Source: RGIG8124 sp045130665
GTDB lineage: Bacteria; Bacillota; Clostridia; Christensenellales; CAG-917
Assembly (NCBI GenBank): GCA_045130665.1
Contig: JBGUQC010000001.1
Span: forward strand, 1 to 64,000
Direction: 5' to 3'
Length of the DNA: 64,000 nt
Part shown: positions 38,764 to 47,475 of the stretch, piece after piece
How the letters are laid out: every line of letters starts with the position of its first letter
How positions within the stretch are numbered: position 1 is the first letter of the stretch
Translations under genes and position numbers: made by a program
The notes under the pieces: model-generated
The model's database searches: none
What the model saw: only the letters and a program-made list of their open reading frames with translations
Told to the model about the DNA's origin: nothing

Positions 38764-40666
38764 GCCTCAAGGTAAACCAATGATAAATATGAAAGAAGGA
38801 TTCAGCGTATTCAAGCGCATCTTATCCTATTTCAAGCCATACAAGGCAAGATTATTACTTGTCTTATTTGGTATTATTGCATCTGTTGGTGGTGGTGTTG
38901 CTGGAACCATGTTGTTATCTGTAATTGTTGATAACTATTTTGCTCCAGTTGTTATGGGCGGTGAAATAACATCACCTATACCATTTTATGGTATGGTACT
39001 GATTATGTTTGGTGTTTATGCCTTTGCAGTTATATTTCAATATATCTATCACAGAGAAATCGTTTTCATTGTTACGAGAATCCAAAGAGATATAAGAGAT
39101 CAAATGTTTGAAAAGATGCAAAGAATTCCAGTGGACTACTTTGCAAAGCGCACTCATGGTGAAATAATGAGTACATTTACAAACGATGCAGATACACTAC
39201 GTGAATTACTTGCAAGTAGTTTACCAACACTTATATCTCAAGCTCTTACAATCATTGGTATATTTGCAATGATGTTGTATCTCAACTTAATCTTAACAGC
39301 ATTCATTGTTGTTATGATTGTCATAATGATGCTTATTGTTAAGGCAATTGGTGGAAGAAGTGCAAAGAACTTCATGTTACAACAACAAAGAATTGGTTTT
39401 GTTAATGGTTATGTTGAAGAATATATGTCCGGTATGAAGGTTGTTAAAGTCTTCGAACATGAAAAAGAATCTGAAGCTGGATTTGATAAAGTAAACGAGA
39501 GTTATCAAGAGGCATCTAGAAAAGCAAACACATTTGCAAACATCTTAATGCCTATCATGGGTAACCTAAGTTATATAAGCTATGCCTTTGTTGCTATTAT
39601 AGGGACTATAATAACTGTTACAGGATTTGGTGCACCAGCTCTTCCATTGATGACCTGGGGTAAATTAGTAAGTTTCTTACAATATTCCAAGCAGTTCAAT
39701 ATGCCAGTATCTCAAATAGCTCAACAAACAAATGCTATCTTAATGGGTCTTGCTGGTGGAAAGAGAATGTTCGACTTATTAGATCAAGAAGTTGAAGAGG
39801 ATGAAGGCTACGTCATGCTAGTTAACGCTAAAGAAGACGAAAACGGCAAGTTAATAGAAACTGAAGAGAGAACAGGAACATGGGCTTGGAAGCATTATCA
39901 TAAGGCCACAGACACAACAACATACCAAAAGTGGCAAGGTGAAGTTGAACTTGAGAATGTTTCATTTGCTTATGAAGGAGATAACTATGTTCTAAAGAAC
40001 ATTACCTTAACAGCATATCCAGGACAAAAAGTTGCTCTTGTTGGATCTACAGGTGCAGGAAAGACAACCATTACAAATCTTATCAACAGATTCTATGATA
40101 TACAAGAGGGTAAGATTAGATATGATGGTATCAATATTCGCAAGATTAAGAAAGATGATTTAAGAAAGAGTATGGCAATGGTTCTTCAAGATACTCACTT
40201 ATTCACAGGAACAGTTGCAGATAATATTAGATTCGGTAAATTAGATGCAACAGATGAAGAAGTGGAGAATGCAGCAAAACTTGCATATGCAGATTATTTC
40301 ATTTCACATTTACCAGAGGGATACAATACAGTCTTAACAGGGGATGGTGCAAACTTATCTCAAGGCCAAAGACAATTATTATCAATTGCACGTGCTGCAA
40401 TTGCCAACCCTCCTGTATTGATTCTAGACGAAGCAACATCTTCAATTGATACACATACCGAAAAGATTATTGAAAAGGGCATGGACAAGCTTATGGAGGG
40501 CAGAACGGTATTTGTAATTGCTCACAGATTGTCCACAGTTAGAAATGCTAACTACATAGTAGTTCTTGAGCATGGAGAGATTATTGAAAGAGGTACTCAT
40601 GAAGAGCTTATGGCACTGAAGGGTAAGTATTATGCTCTATGCACTGGAACTGCTGAATTAGATTAA
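38756..40666 (+). CDS. heterodimeric ABC exporter, active-site subunit
   Basis: A 636-residue half-transporter with six membrane helices and an ATPase. Walker A is GSTGAGKTT, Walker B is LILDEATSSID with the catalytic Glu, and the signature is LSQGQRQ. It is the catalytically complete partner of the preceding gene, which it overlaps. An extra insertion of about 40 residues (near 345-395, EDEGYVMLVNAKEDENGK and following) lies between the membrane part and the ATPase. Together they likely expel drugs, lipids or peptides; MarR control suggests a toxic compound. Confidence 0.88.
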   Translation: MAKPQGKPMINMKEGFSVFKRILSYFKPYKARLLLVLFGIIASVGGGVAGTMLLSVIVDNYFAPVVMGGEITSPIPFYGMVLIMFGVYAFAVIFQYIYHREIVFIVTRIQRDIRDQMFEKMQRIPVDYFAKRTHGEIMSTFTNDADTLRELLASSLPTLISQALTIIGIFAMMLYLNLILTAFIVVMIVIMMLIVKAIGGRSAKNFMLQQQRIGFVNGYVEEYMSGMKVVKVFEHEKESEAGFDKVNESYQEASRKANTFANILMPIMGNLSYISYAFVAIIGTIITVTGFGAPALPLMTWGKLVSFLQYSKQFNMPVSQIAQQTNAILMGLAGGKRMFDLLDQEVEEDEGYVMLVNAKEDENGKLIETEERTGTWAWKHYHKATDTTTYQKWQGEVELENVSFAYEGDNYVLKNITLTAYPGQKVALVGSTGAGKTTITNLINRFYDIQEGKIRYDGINIRKIKKDDLRKSMAMVLQDTHLFTGTVADNIRFGKLDATDEEVENAAKLAYADYFISHLPEGYNTVLTGDGANLSQGQRQLLSIARAAIANPPVLILDEATSSIDTHTEKIIEKGMDKLMEGRTVFVIAHRLSTVRNANYIVVLEHGEIIERGTHEELMALKGKYYALCTGTAELD

Positions 40667-40672
40667 TAAAAA

Positions 40673-40702
40673 AGCCTACCAATTAACGGTAGGCTCTTTT
40701 TT
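40673..40702. terminator. terminator between convergent operons
   Basis: AGCCTACC (40673-40680) pairs with GGTAGGCT (40688-40695), with an A-run before and CTTTTTTAT after, so it can serve both strands. Confidence 0.85.
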
Positions 40703-40722
40703 ATAATAATAAGGTTTGATAT

Positions 40723-41748
40723 TTATTCGTTTTCTGTTTCGAAATACTTTCTTAAGAATGTACGAGTCTTATCACTCTTTGGGTTAGTGAATATTTGTTT
40801 TGGTGTACCCATTTCTTCGATGACGCCATCCGCCATAAAGATAATCTTATCAGATACATCTTTTGCAAACTCCATTTCGTGCGTAACAATAACCATTGTT
40901 GTATCCTTAGATTTTAATCCACGGATAACTTTTAATACTTCGCCAGTTAGTTCTGGATCTAGAGCTGATGTAGGCTCATCAAAGCAGAGAATATCTGGAT
41001 TTAGAGCTAATGCTCTAGCTATAGCAACTCTTTGTTGTTGTCCGCCACTGAGTTCACCAGGATATGCTGTCTTTTTATTTTCTAATCCAACTCTTTTTAA
41101 AAGTGAAATTGCATTTCTATTAATACCAGCAATAATGTTATATTTGGCAGTTAATTTTGCAATTTTATTTTTATCGTTGAGTAGGGTAGCCATTCCAAGT
41201 TCATATTCATACTTGGCATCATCTAAAGCCTGTTGTCTATCATACTTATAATATGGTGTATCATAGATACATTTTGCTTTATATTTTGCAAGTTCGTACT
41301 TATCCTTGAGAATTTGTACTTCGACCTTTTTATCATTGGATAGTGCATCTTTTCCTTTAGGAATAGTTGCATCAATTTGTTTATATTCTTCTTCCAACTG
41401 TTCTTTAGCGAGAAGCATTGGCCCAATTGTAATATTCTTGACAACGTTGTAGTGTGGGAAAAGATTGAATTGTTGGAATACGAGTCCAAAGTGCAATCTC
41501 TTATTTCTTATACTCTTTGCTGTTTCTTTGGTTTTAATTGATCCATCATAGATAGTATTTCCATCTACGGAAATAGAACCACTATTTGGGGATTCAAGAA
41601 AAGTCATGCATCTTAAAAGAGTAGTTTTTCCGCCACCAGAAGATCCAATTATGGAAAGAACCTCACCTTTATTAAGAGTGAAGCTAACACCTTTTAGAAC
41701 TTGGATATTATAGTTCTTAGTTAAATCTTTAATTTCCAAATATGCCAT
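40723..41748 (-). CDS. amino-acid ABC transporter ATPase with insertion
   Basis: A 341-residue ATPase of the GlnQ/HisP type, about 100 residues longer than the usual 240. Walker A is GSSGGGKTT (35-43), the Q-loop is at about 92, and the signature LSGGQ is at 233-237, then Walker B CFDEPTSALD. The extra residues, roughly 115-212, lie between Q-loop and signature, where the helical subdomain contacts the permease, and are rich in Lys, Asp, Tyr and Glu. It forms an operon with the permease (2-base gap) and the binding protein. Confidence 0.88.
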   Translation of the reverse strand: MAYLEIKDLTKNYNIQVLKGVSFTLNKGEVLSIIGSSGGGKTTLLRCMTFLESPNSGSISVDGNTIYDGSIKTKETAKSIRNKRLHFGLVFQQFNLFPHYNVVKNITIGPMLLAKEQLEEEYKQIDATIPKGKDALSNDKKVEVQILKDKYELAKYKAKCIYDTPYYKYDRQQALDDAKYEYELGMATLLNDKNKIAKLTAKYNIIAGINRNAISLLKRVGLENKKTAYPGELSGGQQQRVAIARALALNPDILCFDEPTSALDPELTGEVLKVIRGLKSKDTTMVIVTHEMEFAKDVSDKIIFMADGVIEEMGTPKQIFTNPKSDKTRTFLRKYFETENE

Positions 41749-41750
41749 AA

Positions 41751-42440
41751 TTACACCTTATAATAACTGAAACGTTTTTCGAGTCTGTTGAATATGATTG
41801 TGAGAACACCAACGAACAAGAGATAGAATACACCAGTGTAGAAGAGAGGCCAAATAAGAGCATATACAGACATAATTGTATAAGCGGCCGATGTGATTTC
41901 AACAACTGCGATAACTCTTGCAAGAGATGTGTCTTTTACCAATGTTATGATTTCGTTGGACATTGGTGCTAAGATATGTCTCAAAACCTGTGGAAGAATA
42001 ATTTTTCTAAAGGCTTGTGTCTTAGTCATACCCAGCATATAAGCAGCTTCATATTGTCCTTTTGGAATACTTTGTATTCCCCCACGATAAATAACTGCGA
42101 AATAACATGCATAGTTAATAACGAATGCAACAAGTGCAGCTATAAATCTTGAAGAGAATAGCGTATTAAAGGTTTCGGAAGCGGTATTCAATGTTGGCCA
42201 TTGTACACCAAATACCAAACCTGGAATGAAGAAGATAACAAATAATTGAAGCATTAAAGGAGTTCCTCTAATGACCCAAATAAAGATATCTACTATCCAT
42301 TTAATTGGTTTCACTTTAGTCATAGAAAGTAACCCTAGTACTAGTCCTAAAGGAAGGGCAAGTATTAGGGTAAATAGGAACAACAAACATGTTGACCCAA
42401 AACCTTCTAATAACTTAAGTGTAACCGCTGAAAAACTCAT
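41751..42440 (-). CDS. amino-acid ABC transporter permease
   Basis: A 229-residue HisM/GlnP-type permease with about five membrane helices. The EAA loop (EAAYMLGMTKTQAFRKIILPQ, near residue 135-155) contacts the ATPase. It starts one base into the stop of the binding protein gene, and the ATPase follows after 2 bases. Confidence 0.92.
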   Translation of the reverse strand: MSFSAVTLKLLEGFGSTCLLFLFTLILALPLGLVLGLLSMTKVKPIKWIVDIFIWVIRGTPLMLQLFVIFFIPGLVFGVQWPTLNTASETFNTLFSSRFIAALVAFVINYACYFAVIYRGGIQSIPKGQYEAAYMLGMTKTQAFRKIILPQVLRHILAPMSNEIITLVKDTSLARVIAVVEITSAAYTIMSVYALIWPLFYTGVFYLLFVGVLTIIFNRLEKRFSYYKV

Positions 42441-43225
42441 TATTTATCTTCGACTGGTACTACCAAATCTGATAAACCATATTTTGCTGCGAGTGTTGCA
42501 ATGGTTCCATCTTCATATAATTCGAGTAATGCAGCACTGACTTTAGAAGTCATAGCACTTCCTTTCTTGAATCCAACACCATAATATTCTCTTTCAAATA
42601 TTGCAGCATCAGTAATTTTTAAAGAAGCAAAACTACCTTGACCACAGTTTTGATTTGCGAGAGTGAAGTCAACTACAGCAAATGCTGCTGTATTGGATGC
42701 AACTTCTGTTATTGCAGACATTTGTGATGCAACTCCAGTGTAAGATGTTGTTAATGTTTTTGCACAATCTTCTCCATAAGAACCTGATTCTGCAACACCT
42801 GCTTTACCAGCAAAAGATGCTTTGTTTACATATTGAGCATCATCTGCTGTTCTAATAACAGCAACTTGTTTGTTTCCTAAATATGCTTTTGAGAAATCAC
42901 ATTCGTTTTTTCTTACTTCTGAAATTGAGAATCCATTCCAAATGCAATCAATGCTACCGCTATTTAATTCAACAAATTTAGCATCCCATGAGATTTCTTG
43001 GAATTTTAAATTCATATTTAGTTTGTCTGCAACGGCTTTTGCAAGTTCTACATCAAAGCCAACAAGTTCACCAGCATCATTGTAGTAACACATTGGATCG
43101 TAATATGTTACACCTAATGTTAGTGTACCGTTTTTCTTATTATTACATGCTGCTAATGAACCAACCGCAGCAACTAATAATACTAGTGCTAATACAATAC
43201 ATAAAACTTTTGCTACTTTTTTCAT
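42440..43225 (-). CDS. amino-acid ABC transporter binding lipoprotein
   Basis: A 261-residue periplasmic-type binding protein anchored by the lipobox Cys at residue 27 (LAAC). It has the SBP-3 pattern: GFDVELAKAVADKLNM, KFQEISWDAKFVELNSGSIDCIWNGF, and ERNECDFSKAYL near the ligand site. It is the first gene of a three-gene importer operon. The amino acid recognised cannot be told, though the layout is that of polar amino-acid uptake. Confidence 0.9.
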   Translation of the reverse strand: MKKVAKVLCIVLALVLLVAAVGSLAACNNKKNGTLTLGVTYYDPMCYYNDAGELVGFDVELAKAVADKLNMNLKFQEISWDAKFVELNSGSIDCIWNGFSISEVRKNECDFSKAYLGNKQVAVIRTADDAQYVNKASFAGKAGVAESGSYGEDCAKTLTTSYTGVASQMSAITEVASNTAAFAVVDFTLANQNCGQGSFASLKITDAAIFEREYYGVGFKKGSAMTSKVSAALLELYEDGTIATLAAKYGLSDLVVPVEDK

Positions 43226-43374
43226 AAATAAGTCTCCTGATTTATATTTGTTTTAATTTAATACTTTAGTTAATTAAAGTGCTAAATAATATTTTACTAA
43301 TTTTTTTTTATTTTGTAAATTAAAAATATATAATAAAATAAAATAGATAATTAATGCACGCGAGGAATAAAAAA

Positions 43375-43851
43375 ATGTTTAGAGAAATGAGAAGATTTAA
43401 ACAAAGTTTAAGTGAAGAAAAAATAAAAGAAATCCTAAACACTGAAAAGAGAGCAACACTATCTGTAAACGGGGATGATGGTTATCCTTATTGTATTCCA
43501 GTTAATTTTTATTTTGATGAAAACAGCAATAAAATTTATATCCATTGTGCAAAAGAAGGACATAAATTAGATGCTATAAATAGAGATAATAAAGTTTGTT
43601 TTACAACACATAATCAAGGAGTTCAACAAGAAGGAGATTGGTCTTTCTTCGTAGATAGTGTGGTTGTATTTGGTAGAGCAAAAATTTTAACAGAAGAGAA
43701 GGATATTATTGGTCCAATTAAGAAGTTGGGAATGAAATATTATCCAACCGAACAAGAAGTAGATTTTGAAATTGCAAAGGATATGTTTAGAGTCAGAATG
43801 ATTGAAATAACAATAGAACATATGACAGGAAAACATGTACATGAAAGATAA
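43375..43851 (+). CDS. pyridoxamine 5'-phosphate oxidase-like flavoprotein
   Basis: A 158-residue split-barrel flavoprotein resembling the group that includes nitroimidazole reductase NimA. Recognisable blocks are GDDGYPYCIPVNFYF, IYIHCAKEGHKLDAI, and a WSFFVDSVVVFG core. GAGGAAT 8 bases ahead supports the ATG at 43375; the earlier start at 43354 lacks an RBS. It sits just before the FMN riboswitch and flavin transporter gene, which fits a flavin cofactor. Confidence 0.8.
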   Translation: MFREMRRFKQSLSEEKIKEILNTEKRATLSVNGDDGYPYCIPVNFYFDENSNKIYIHCAKEGHKLDAINRDNKVCFTTHNQGVQQEGDWSFFVDSVVVFGRAKILTEEKDIIGPIKKLGMKYYPTEQEVDFEIAKDMFRVRMIEITIEHMTGKHVHER

Positions 43852-43936
43852 TACCTATTAATTTGGTAAGTTTTTATTGACATCTAAAAAATATAGGTAT
43901 AAAATTACATCGAGCCTAATTTAAGGCCAATAAAAA

Positions 43937-44056
43937 TAACTCTGGGCATGGTGAAATTCCAGATCGTGGGTAATGCTTCATTGAAAGACGAGTCCGACAG
44001 CCCCAACAGCTGATTTTGGTGAGATTCCATAACCGCCGGTATAGTCCGAATGGGAG
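43937..44056 (+). promoter_or_regulatory. FMN riboswitch (RFN element)
   Basis: The RFN consensus is clear: GGGCATGGTGAAATTCC early on, then GAGTCCGACAGCC, GGTGAGATTCCATAACCG and CCGGTATAGTCCGAATGGGAGAG. The last segment pairs with the early CTCT to close helix P1 and also serves as the RBS (GGGAGAG) for the ATG at 44063. FMN binding should therefore hide the RBS and stop translation of the riboflavin transporter. Confidence 0.93.
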
Positions 44057-44062
44057 AGAAAA

Positions 44063-44710
44063 ATGAATAGAAATTATATTTTGAGATATACTTTATATCT
44101 CGCAGTTTTCACAGCATTAGTATTTGTAGCGACAATTGCAATCGCAATTCCTATGCCAACAGGCGTTGGTGCTTATCTCAATTTTGGTGATATTGTTATC
44201 TTTATTGCATCTGCACTTTTAGGACCATGGGGTGGATTAGTAGCAGGTGGAATTGGTTCAATGCTTGCAGACATTGTTTATGCACCTATTTTTGCTCCTT
44301 TAACATTGATAGTGAAGGGTATAGAAGGACTCATAACAGGTCTTGTTGTTTATTTACTTAGAAAGGCATTCAAGCAAGAAAAAGTACAAGATTATGTATC
44401 CTATGTTATTGCCTTTACAATTGGTGCAATTTTAATGGTTAGTTTATATTGTGTTGGTACTGGATTAATGCTTGGAATTATCAATTCTGGAGAGTATTTA
44501 GCAGGCTTTTCAATAGCACTTTTAAATGTGCCAAATGATCTCATTCAAGGTAGTGTTTCTATTGTTGGTGGATATGCTCTAACTATTGGTCTTAGAAAGA
44601 TAAAATATGTAAAGAATATTTCCTTAGAAATAGAGAATCATTTTTTCAAGAAAAAAGATACTCAAGAAATCGTTGAAGAAAGCAATAATAGTGGTATTGA
44701 AAATGAGTAG
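44063..44710 (+). CDS. ribU: riboflavin ECF transporter S-component
   Basis: A 215-residue integral membrane protein with about six helices, of the ECF S-component type (GAYLNFGDIVIFIASALLGPWGGLVAGGIGSMLADI). It captures riboflavin for import with shared EcfA/EcfT subunits, none of which are here. The call as riboflavin carrier rests on the FMN riboswitch directly upstream. A charged tail follows the last helix. It has a one-base overlap with an upstream start of the flavodoxin frame. Confidence 0.88.
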   Translation: MNRNYILRYTLYLAVFTALVFVATIAIAIPMPTGVGAYLNFGDIVIFIASALLGPWGGLVAGGIGSMLADIVYAPIFAPLTLIVKGIEGLITGLVVYLLRKAFKQEKVQDYVSYVIAFTIGAILMVSLYCVGTGLMLGIINSGEYLAGFSIALLNVPNDLIQGSVSIVGGYALTIGLRKIKYVKNISLEIENHFFKKKDTQEIVEESNNSGIENE

Positions 44711-44757
44711 TGTTTTCTAATATAATGATAGATACAAAACATGGTAAGGAGCAAGTT

Positions 44758-45243
44758 ATGAAGGCATTAGTTTTATATTATTCAAAAGATGGTGGCAATA
44801 CTGAATTAATCGCAAAGAAAGTTGCAGATGGTATTGGCGCAGATATAGAAAGAGTAGAGACAGTTTTAGATTATGACAGTGCAACAATAGATGCACAAGC
44901 ACAAAAAGAAATTGATGAAAAAACTCTAGTCCCAATTAAACAATTAACAAAGAACATTCAAGATTATGATGTAATTGTTATTGGTACACCAACATGGTGG
45001 TATTCTATGGCACCAGCTATTAGAACATTATTAAGTTCAACAGATTTCTTTGCAAAAATTGTTGTTTTATTCCAAACACATGCAGGTTCTCCAGGACATG
45101 CAATTGGTGATATGAGAGCATTATGTAAGAACGCAGTTCTTTCAGATGAAAATATCATAGCATTTGACCAAGATAATAATCTTTTAACACCAGAAAAAGA
45201 TTTGGATGAATGGATTGCAACAATTAAGGGAATGCTTTGGTAA
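44758..45243 (+). CDS. flavodoxin family protein
   Basis: A 161-residue flavodoxin fold. The FMN phosphate loop YYSKDGGNTE is at the N terminus, and TPTWWYSMAPAIRTLL and the HAGSPGHAIGD stretch follow. It could be a reductase of the WrbA or flavodoxin type. TAAGGAG stands 6 bases before the ATG at 44758, so the longer frame from 44710 is not used. It may be co-transcribed with ribU; a TATAAT-like box at 44720-44725 also lies between. Confidence 0.85.
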   Translation: MKALVLYYSKDGGNTELIAKKVADGIGADIERVETVLDYDSATIDAQAQKEIDEKTLVPIKQLTKNIQDYDVIVIGTPTWWYSMAPAIRTLLSSTDFFAKIVVLFQTHAGSPGHAIGDMRALCKNAVLSDENIIAFDQDNNLLTPEKDLDEWIATIKGMLW

Positions 45244-45264
45244 AATTTAAAAAATAATAGATAT

Positions 45265-45296
45265 GGCACTGCTCATTTGGGCGGTGCCTTTTCTTT
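45265..45296 (+). terminator. terminator after flavodoxin gene
   Basis: GGCACTGCTC (45265-45274) and GGGCGGTGCC (45279-45288) make a 10-bp stem with three G-T pairs, then TTTTCTTT. Confidence 0.85.
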
Positions 45297-45333
45297 ATCA
45301 CTTTAATTGAGTAAACTATTTTTTTAGAAATTA

Positions 45334-45361
45334 TTGACATTTATTATATAATTTTTATAAA
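45334..45361 (+). promoter_or_regulatory. promoter of nhaC-like gene
   Basis: TTGACA (45334-45339) and TATAAA (45356-45361) with a 16-base spacer. The transcript would have a leader of about 60 bases. Confidence 0.65.
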
Positions 45362-45370
45362 CTTTTTAAA

Positions 45371-45410
45371 TAAGGAAATCCTTACGCCAGTGGGGAACCG
45401 CTGGTTTTTA
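45371..45410 (+). promoter_or_regulatory. tandem-hairpin leader before antiporter gene
   Basis: TAAGGA-AA-TCCTTA (45371-45384) is a small perfect hairpin, and CCAGTGG (45387-45393), a GGAA loop and CCGCTGG (45398-45404) form a second one, followed by TTTTTATTTTT. The second looks like a terminator placed before the RBS AGAGAGG (45415 on), so it may act as an attenuator. I do not recognise a known riboswitch class here. Confidence 0.5.
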
Positions 45411-45427
45411 TTTTTAGAGAGGTTTTT

Positions 45428-47323
45428 ATGGGCGAACTTAAAGGAACAGAAATTAGAATCGGAAAACTCGTTCTTTCTCGTAGAAAAATTGTTAACCTTG
45501 TCATTATCTGTTTAGCATTATTGCTAGTCATCTTAACAGCAAGTTTAATCAATAACGGTGGAAGCGTTGTTTGTCCAGATTGTTTTGGCAACGATCCAGA
45601 ATGTGAGACCTGTGGTGGAACAGGACACATTGAAGTAGATAATAGGTATTTTGGTACATTTGTAGCTCTCGTACCACCAATTATCGCTATCGTTTTAGCA
45701 TTAGTCACAAAAGAAGTTTATTCATCATTATTTGTTGGTATCGTTTGTGGTGCATTATTCTTAGGTGAATTCCATCCTATCAAAGCACTAGACACAATGA
45801 TCAACGATGGATTCTTTGCTTCTATTGCAGATAGCTGGAATGCAGGTATCCTAATCTTCTTAGTAATCTTAGGTATCATGGTAGCACTTGTTAATAAAGC
45901 AGGTGGCGCTAAAGCATTTGGTATATGGGCAAAGAAACATATTAAGACCAAGTTTGGTGCACAAATTGCAACATTCATTCTAGGTATCTTAATCTTCATC
46001 GATGACTACTTCAACTGTTTAACAGTTGGTTCAGTTATGAGACCAGTAATTGATGGAAAGAAAGTAAGTAGAGAAAAGTTTGCATACCTTATTGACGCTA
46101 CAGCAGCACCTATCTGTATGATTGCTCCTATTTCAAGTTGGGCAGCAGCAGTTTCATCTACAGCTTCTCAAGTTGGTGAAAATGGTATTTCATTATTCTT
46201 AAAAGCAATTCCATACAACTATTACTCACTCTTAACAATCGTCATGATTCTCGCAATGTTAATATTCAGAGTTGAATATGGCCCAATGAAGAAATTCGAA
46301 AAGGCAGCAGAGATGATGGATGATATCAAAGAAGAAGAACAAGATGCAGTTAAACCAGCAGACGACAAGATCAAGAGATCTAAACCATTAGTTATTGACC
46401 TTATCATTCCAGTAGTTGTATTAATCATCTCCTGTGTATTCGGTATGATTTATTCTGGTGGAATCTTTGAAAAGGGTGGAGACAACTATGGTAACTTAAT
46501 TGCAGCATTTGGTGATGCAGATGCTTCATTCGGTCTAACCTGGGGTTCACTTATTTCATTAATCTTCACAATTATATACTTCATCTGCAGACGCAGATTA
46601 ACATTCAAAGAGACAATGGAATCTGTTCCAAAAGGCTTTATCGCAATGGTTCCAGCTATCTTAATTCTTGTATTCGCATGGACTCTAAACTCCATGACAA
46701 GTGGATTAGGTGCAGCAGGATACGTTGGTGCAGGTATGAACGGAGCAGCAGCAGGATTGAAGATGATGTTGCCAGCAATCATATTCTTAGTAGCACTTGG
46801 ATTAGCATTTGCAACAGGTACATCATGGGGAACATTTGGTATTTTAATACCAATTGTTGTCGCTGTATTCGGTTCAGGTAATGAATTGTTAATCATTGGT
46901 ATCTCTGCATGTTTGGCAGGTGCTGTTTGTGGAGACCACTGTTCACCAATTTCAGATACAACAATTATGGCATCCGCTGGTGCAGATTGTAACCACGTAA
47001 ATCACGTTAATACACAGCTCCCATATGCATTAACAGTTGCAGGCGTATCATTCGTTTCATTCATCCTTGCTGGTGTAATTAGACTTTGGTATGTATGCTT
47101 AATCATTGGTGTAGTATTAATGGTTGGCACAGTTATCGGTATCAAGTATCTTGATAAATATTTAGAAAAGAAGAAGACTGCAAAGGTTGCAACAATTGAT
47201 TCAACTATTGCTATGGAAGCAATGAATACTGAAGATGCTCTTGGCGAAGTTTTAAACACAGAAGAAGCTCCAGCTGAAGAAGCAGCAGATGTTGAAGTTG
47301 AAGAAAAGAAAGACGAGGAATAA
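45428..47323 (+). CDS. NhaC-type sodium/proton antiporter with N-terminal zinc motif
   Basis: A 631-residue polytopic membrane protein of the NhaC family (GIMVALVNKAGGAKAFG and the CGDHCSPISDTTIMASAGADC block). One hydrophobic helix at about 20-45 is followed by a small domain with C49, C52, C59 and C62 (CPDCFGNDPECETCGGTGH), like half of a DnaJ zinc finger. This is uncommon in the family. The soluble C-terminal tail is Glu-rich. It would exchange sodium for protons, or a related amino-acid exchange. Confidence 0.85.
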   Translation: MGELKGTEIRIGKLVLSRRKIVNLVIICLALLLVILTASLINNGGSVVCPDCFGNDPECETCGGTGHIEVDNRYFGTFVALVPPIIAIVLALVTKEVYSSLFVGIVCGALFLGEFHPIKALDTMINDGFFASIADSWNAGILIFLVILGIMVALVNKAGGAKAFGIWAKKHIKTKFGAQIATFILGILIFIDDYFNCLTVGSVMRPVIDGKKVSREKFAYLIDATAAPICMIAPISSWAAAVSSTASQVGENGISLFLKAIPYNYYSLLTIVMILAMLIFRVEYGPMKKFEKAAEMMDDIKEEEQDAVKPADDKIKRSKPLVIDLIIPVVVLIISCVFGMIYSGGIFEKGGDNYGNLIAAFGDADASFGLTWGSLISLIFTIIYFICRRRLTFKETMESVPKGFIAMVPAILILVFAWTLNSMTSGLGAAGYVGAGMNGAAAGLKMMLPAIIFLVALGLAFATGTSWGTFGILIPIVVAVFGSGNELLIIGISACLAGAVCGDHCSPISDTTIMASAGADCNHVNHVNTQLPYALTVAGVSFVSFILAGVIRLWYVCLIIGVVLMVGTVIGIKYLDKYLEKKKTAKVATIDSTIAMEAMNTEDALGEVLNTEEAPAEEAADVEVEEKKDEE

Positions 47324-47344
47324 TAGTTTCTAACGCATAATTAA

Positions 47345-47378
47345 GGTCCCAGGATGCAAATCTTGGGATCTTTTTTTA
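47345..47378 (+). terminator. terminator after nhaC-like gene
   Basis: GGTCCCAGGAT (47345-47355) and ATCTTGGGATC (47360-47370) form an 11-bp stem with G-T pairs, followed by seven Ts. Confidence 0.88.
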
Positions 47379-47475
47379 AAAAATTAAACATTTTTAAAAA
47401 ATCGTACATTGATTATGCACGTGAAAAGTTTTATTATTATTATAGATTTTAAAAATGATTTAAGGGGGATTAATC

